Shown piece after piece: positions 40,050 to 41,501 of a stretch of 41,501 bases of DNA. The first letter of the stretch is position 1; every line of letters begins with the position of its first letter. The DNA comes from Candidatus Rokuibacteriota bacterium (GTDB lineage Bacteria; Methylomirabilota; Methylomirabilia; Rokubacteriales; CSP1-6), in the NCBI GenBank assembly GCA_003220435.1, contig QHSL01000097.1:1-41501 (forward strand), given 5' to 3'. A model generated the notes under the pieces. That model made no database searches, was not told where the DNA came from, and saw only the letters and a list, made by a program, of their open reading frames with translations. The position numbers and the translations under genes are program-made.

Positions 40050-41501
40050 TTACCCCGCGTGCACGGCGTCGGCCTCGAGCTCGAGCGCGCGGATCGTCTC
40101 CGCGGTCGGCACGCCCGTCGCCGGATCCCACCCCTGCTCGACGTAGTACTCGGTGACGATCTTGTCCTGCTGCTCGCGGGTGAGCCCCGCGTGCTTGGGC
40201 AGGGGGTCGCTGAATCGCGCCGGCAGCCGGTCGTCCGCGCGGCTCATACCCTCGCGCAGGTTGAAGAGCCGCGCCAGCGTGAGGCCGCGGTGGGCGGTCG
40301 TCACCATCTCCTCGGGCGTGATGTCCCAGCCGGTCACCGCCTTGAGGATCGCCAGCGACTGGTCGTCCTCGTAGGCGAGGAAGTGGCAGAGGCCGATCTG
40401 GTTGCGCAGGCCGTTGCGGTTGCTGGTCTGGCGCATGTGGTCACCGCCGGTGGGGGCCAGCAGGTACGAGGCGCGCATGGCCGGCATGTGCCGCGGGTCG
40501 TGCATCGCCATCTCCATGCCCTTCACTGTCGTCAGGAACGCCTCGGAGCCGCGGCCCAGCCGCTGCGCGGCACGCAGCGAACCCTCGGCCAGCAGATCGC
40601 CGATGCCCTGCCGGTAGGCGATCATCTCCACGACCTTGATGACGCCGTCGGCGTCGTGGAAGTTGAGCGGCACGCCTCCGGTGTCCTCGAGCGTGAGGAT
40701 ACCCTTCTCGAAGCACTCCATCGCCCACGCGAGCGTAGCGCCGAGCGAGACGGTGTCCATCGCGAGGTAGTTGCACATCTCGTTGGACTTGCAGATCGCG
40801 ACCAGGTCGTCGAGCCCGAGGTTGACGCCGAGCGACGCGAGCGACTCGTACTCCGGCCCGCCGTAGCGCGGATCGACGCGATAGCGGCCCATCGGATCGA
40901 CCGCCACGCGGGCGCGGCCCTTGTACACGGTCTCGGCCGCCGCGCGCGCCGCCTCCTCCCGCTCCTCGATGTGGACGACCTTCTTGCAGCGCACCGAGCA
41001 CGCGTAGCAGGCGCCCATCTTGACGCGCACCTGGTCGCGCACCGCGATCGCGTCGACCTTCGCGATCGTGTCGGCGGCGCCCATCCGGTAGTTGAGCACC
41101 GGCATGCCGCCCTCGAGGCTCTTGCCCTGCATCGCGGCGCCCGTGCCGAACTCGTGGAACGCGCGGTGCTTCTCGTCCATGGTGCCCGAGACCCACTTGG
41201 CGATCGTCATGAGCCCAGGCTGGTCGGCGATCTTCACGGCGGTCTTGCCGCGGACCGCGATGGCCTTGAGCCGCTTGGAGCCCATGACGGCGCCCATCCC
41301 GGTCCGGCCCGCCACCTCGTTCAGCTCGTTGGCGATGCACGCAAAGCGCACGAGGTTCTCGCCGGCCGGGCCGATCTGGGCGATGCGGACCAGCTTGTCG
41401 CCGAGCTCGGCGAGCAGGATGTCCTCGACCTCACCGGTGATCTTGCCCCAGAGATGCGCGGCGTCGCGGATCTCGACGGTCCCCTCGTTGATCCACAGGT
41501 A
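40050..41501 (-). CDS. Aldehyde:ferredoxin oxidoreductase family protein, C-terminal part
   Basis: The frame runs off the window edge, so 483 residues of the C-terminal part are visible. It belongs to the tungsten/molybdenum bis-pterin AOR family: IGPAGENLVRFACIAN, GRTGMGAVMGSKRLKAIAVRG (pterin-binding region), a C-x-x-C-x-x-x-C iron-sulfur motif in GACYACSVRCKKV, MGRYRVDPRYGGPEYESLASLG, and the later Cys in QIGLCHFLAYE supplying the fourth cluster ligand. Family members oxidise aldehydes to acids with ferredoxin, or in related branches reduce aromatic acyl-CoA. Cytoplasmic. No partner subunit is visible in the window. Confidence 0.93.
   Translation of the reverse strand, partial: YLWINEGTVEIRDAAHLWGKITGEVEDILLAELGDKLVRIAQIGPAGENLVRFACIANELNEVAGRTGMGAVMGSKRLKAIAVRGKTAVKIADQPGLMTIAKWVSGTMDEKHRAFHEFGTGAAMQGKSLEGGMPVLNYRMGAADTIAKVDAIAVRDQVRVKMGACYACSVRCKKVVHIEEREEAARAAAETVYKGRARVAVDPMGRYRVDPRYGGPEYESLASLGVNLGLDDLVAICKSNEMCNYLAMDTVSLGATLAWAMECFEKGILTLEDTGGVPLNFHDADGVIKVVEMIAYRQGIGDLLAEGSLRAAQRLGRGSEAFLTTVKGMEMAMHDPRHMPAMRASYLLAPTGGDHMRQTSNRNGLRNQIGLCHFLAYEDDQSLAILKAVTGWDITPEEMVTTAHRGLTLARLFNLREGMSRADDRLPARFSDPLPKHAGLTREQQDKIVTEYYVEQGWDPATGVPTAETIRALELEADAVHAG

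Noticed and set aside
1-41501. CRISPR arrays, tRNA/rRNA genes, insertion sequences, phage genes
   Set aside because: No regularly spaced repeats, tRNA-like cloverleaf with GGTTCRA-type arm, transposase, integrase or phage structural genes were seen on either strand.

Overview
High-GC bacterial chromosome segment with dense coding and no intergenic gap longer than about 280 bp. The mix resembles uncultivated soil or sediment lineages such as Candidatus Rokubacteria/Methylomirabilota or deltaproteobacterial relatives: a dipeptide-type ABC importer, an aldehyde:ferredoxin oxidoreductase, a BisC-type molybdoenzyme, CaiB/BaiF CoA transferase, several metallo-beta-lactamase-fold enzymes, PEP-CTERM and UGSC proteins. 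Taxonomy is inference only. I saw no tRNA, rRNA, CRISPR array, transposase or integrase.

Layout. 1-4899 (+): peptide/nickel-type ABC importer operon (permease, permease, binding protein, two ATPases), entering from outside the window. 4909-7880 (-): DUF899 thioredoxin-like protein, then an alpha/beta hydrolase overlapping an unusual fusion of an S51/cyanophycinase-like domain to a cysteinyl-tRNA-synthetase-like tail. 7981-11494: VOC protein, then (-) a molybdopterin oxidoreductase overlapping a nickel/cobalt-type exporter with a His-rich loop. 11516-15581: coiled-coil small protein, an unrecognised 510-aa protein paired with a Tat-exported MBL hydrolase, and an FMN alpha-hydroxy-acid oxidase. 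15666-20088: LVIVD beta-propeller, ProRS, EamA transporter, an MBL protein with an altered metal motif, VOC protein. 20365-25298: FecR/DUF6600 surface protein, two SDRs and a relic of a third SDR, ABC_sub_bind protein. 25322-28331 (-): CoA transferase and zinc alcohol dehydrogenase (an operon with the second SDR), then an isolated PEP-CTERM protein. 28578-33694 (+): amine oxidase, the selenoprotein, DUF362, TPM-domain protein. 33713-41501: amidohydrolase divergent from a Gfo/Idh/MocA oxidoreductase, thioredoxin-like protein, a truncated cytochrome c, MFS transporter with a second MBL paralogue, GNAT, and the C-terminal part of an aldehyde:ferredoxin oxidoreductase.

The most notable item is at 29902-31551. 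It looks like two genes separated by a TGA, but both halves are in one frame and together form a UGSC-family protein. The TGA falls exactly at the family's Sec/Cys position (here U-S-T-C rather than U-G-S-C). A GC-rich hairpin with a GGU-containing apical loop follows at SECIS distance. I annotate it as one 549-aa selenoprotein.

Other points: several genes have a -10-like hexamer 6-8 nt before the start codon and no Shine-Dalgarno sequence (probable leaderless transcripts). A TATACAC-containing element recurs at three intergenic sites.
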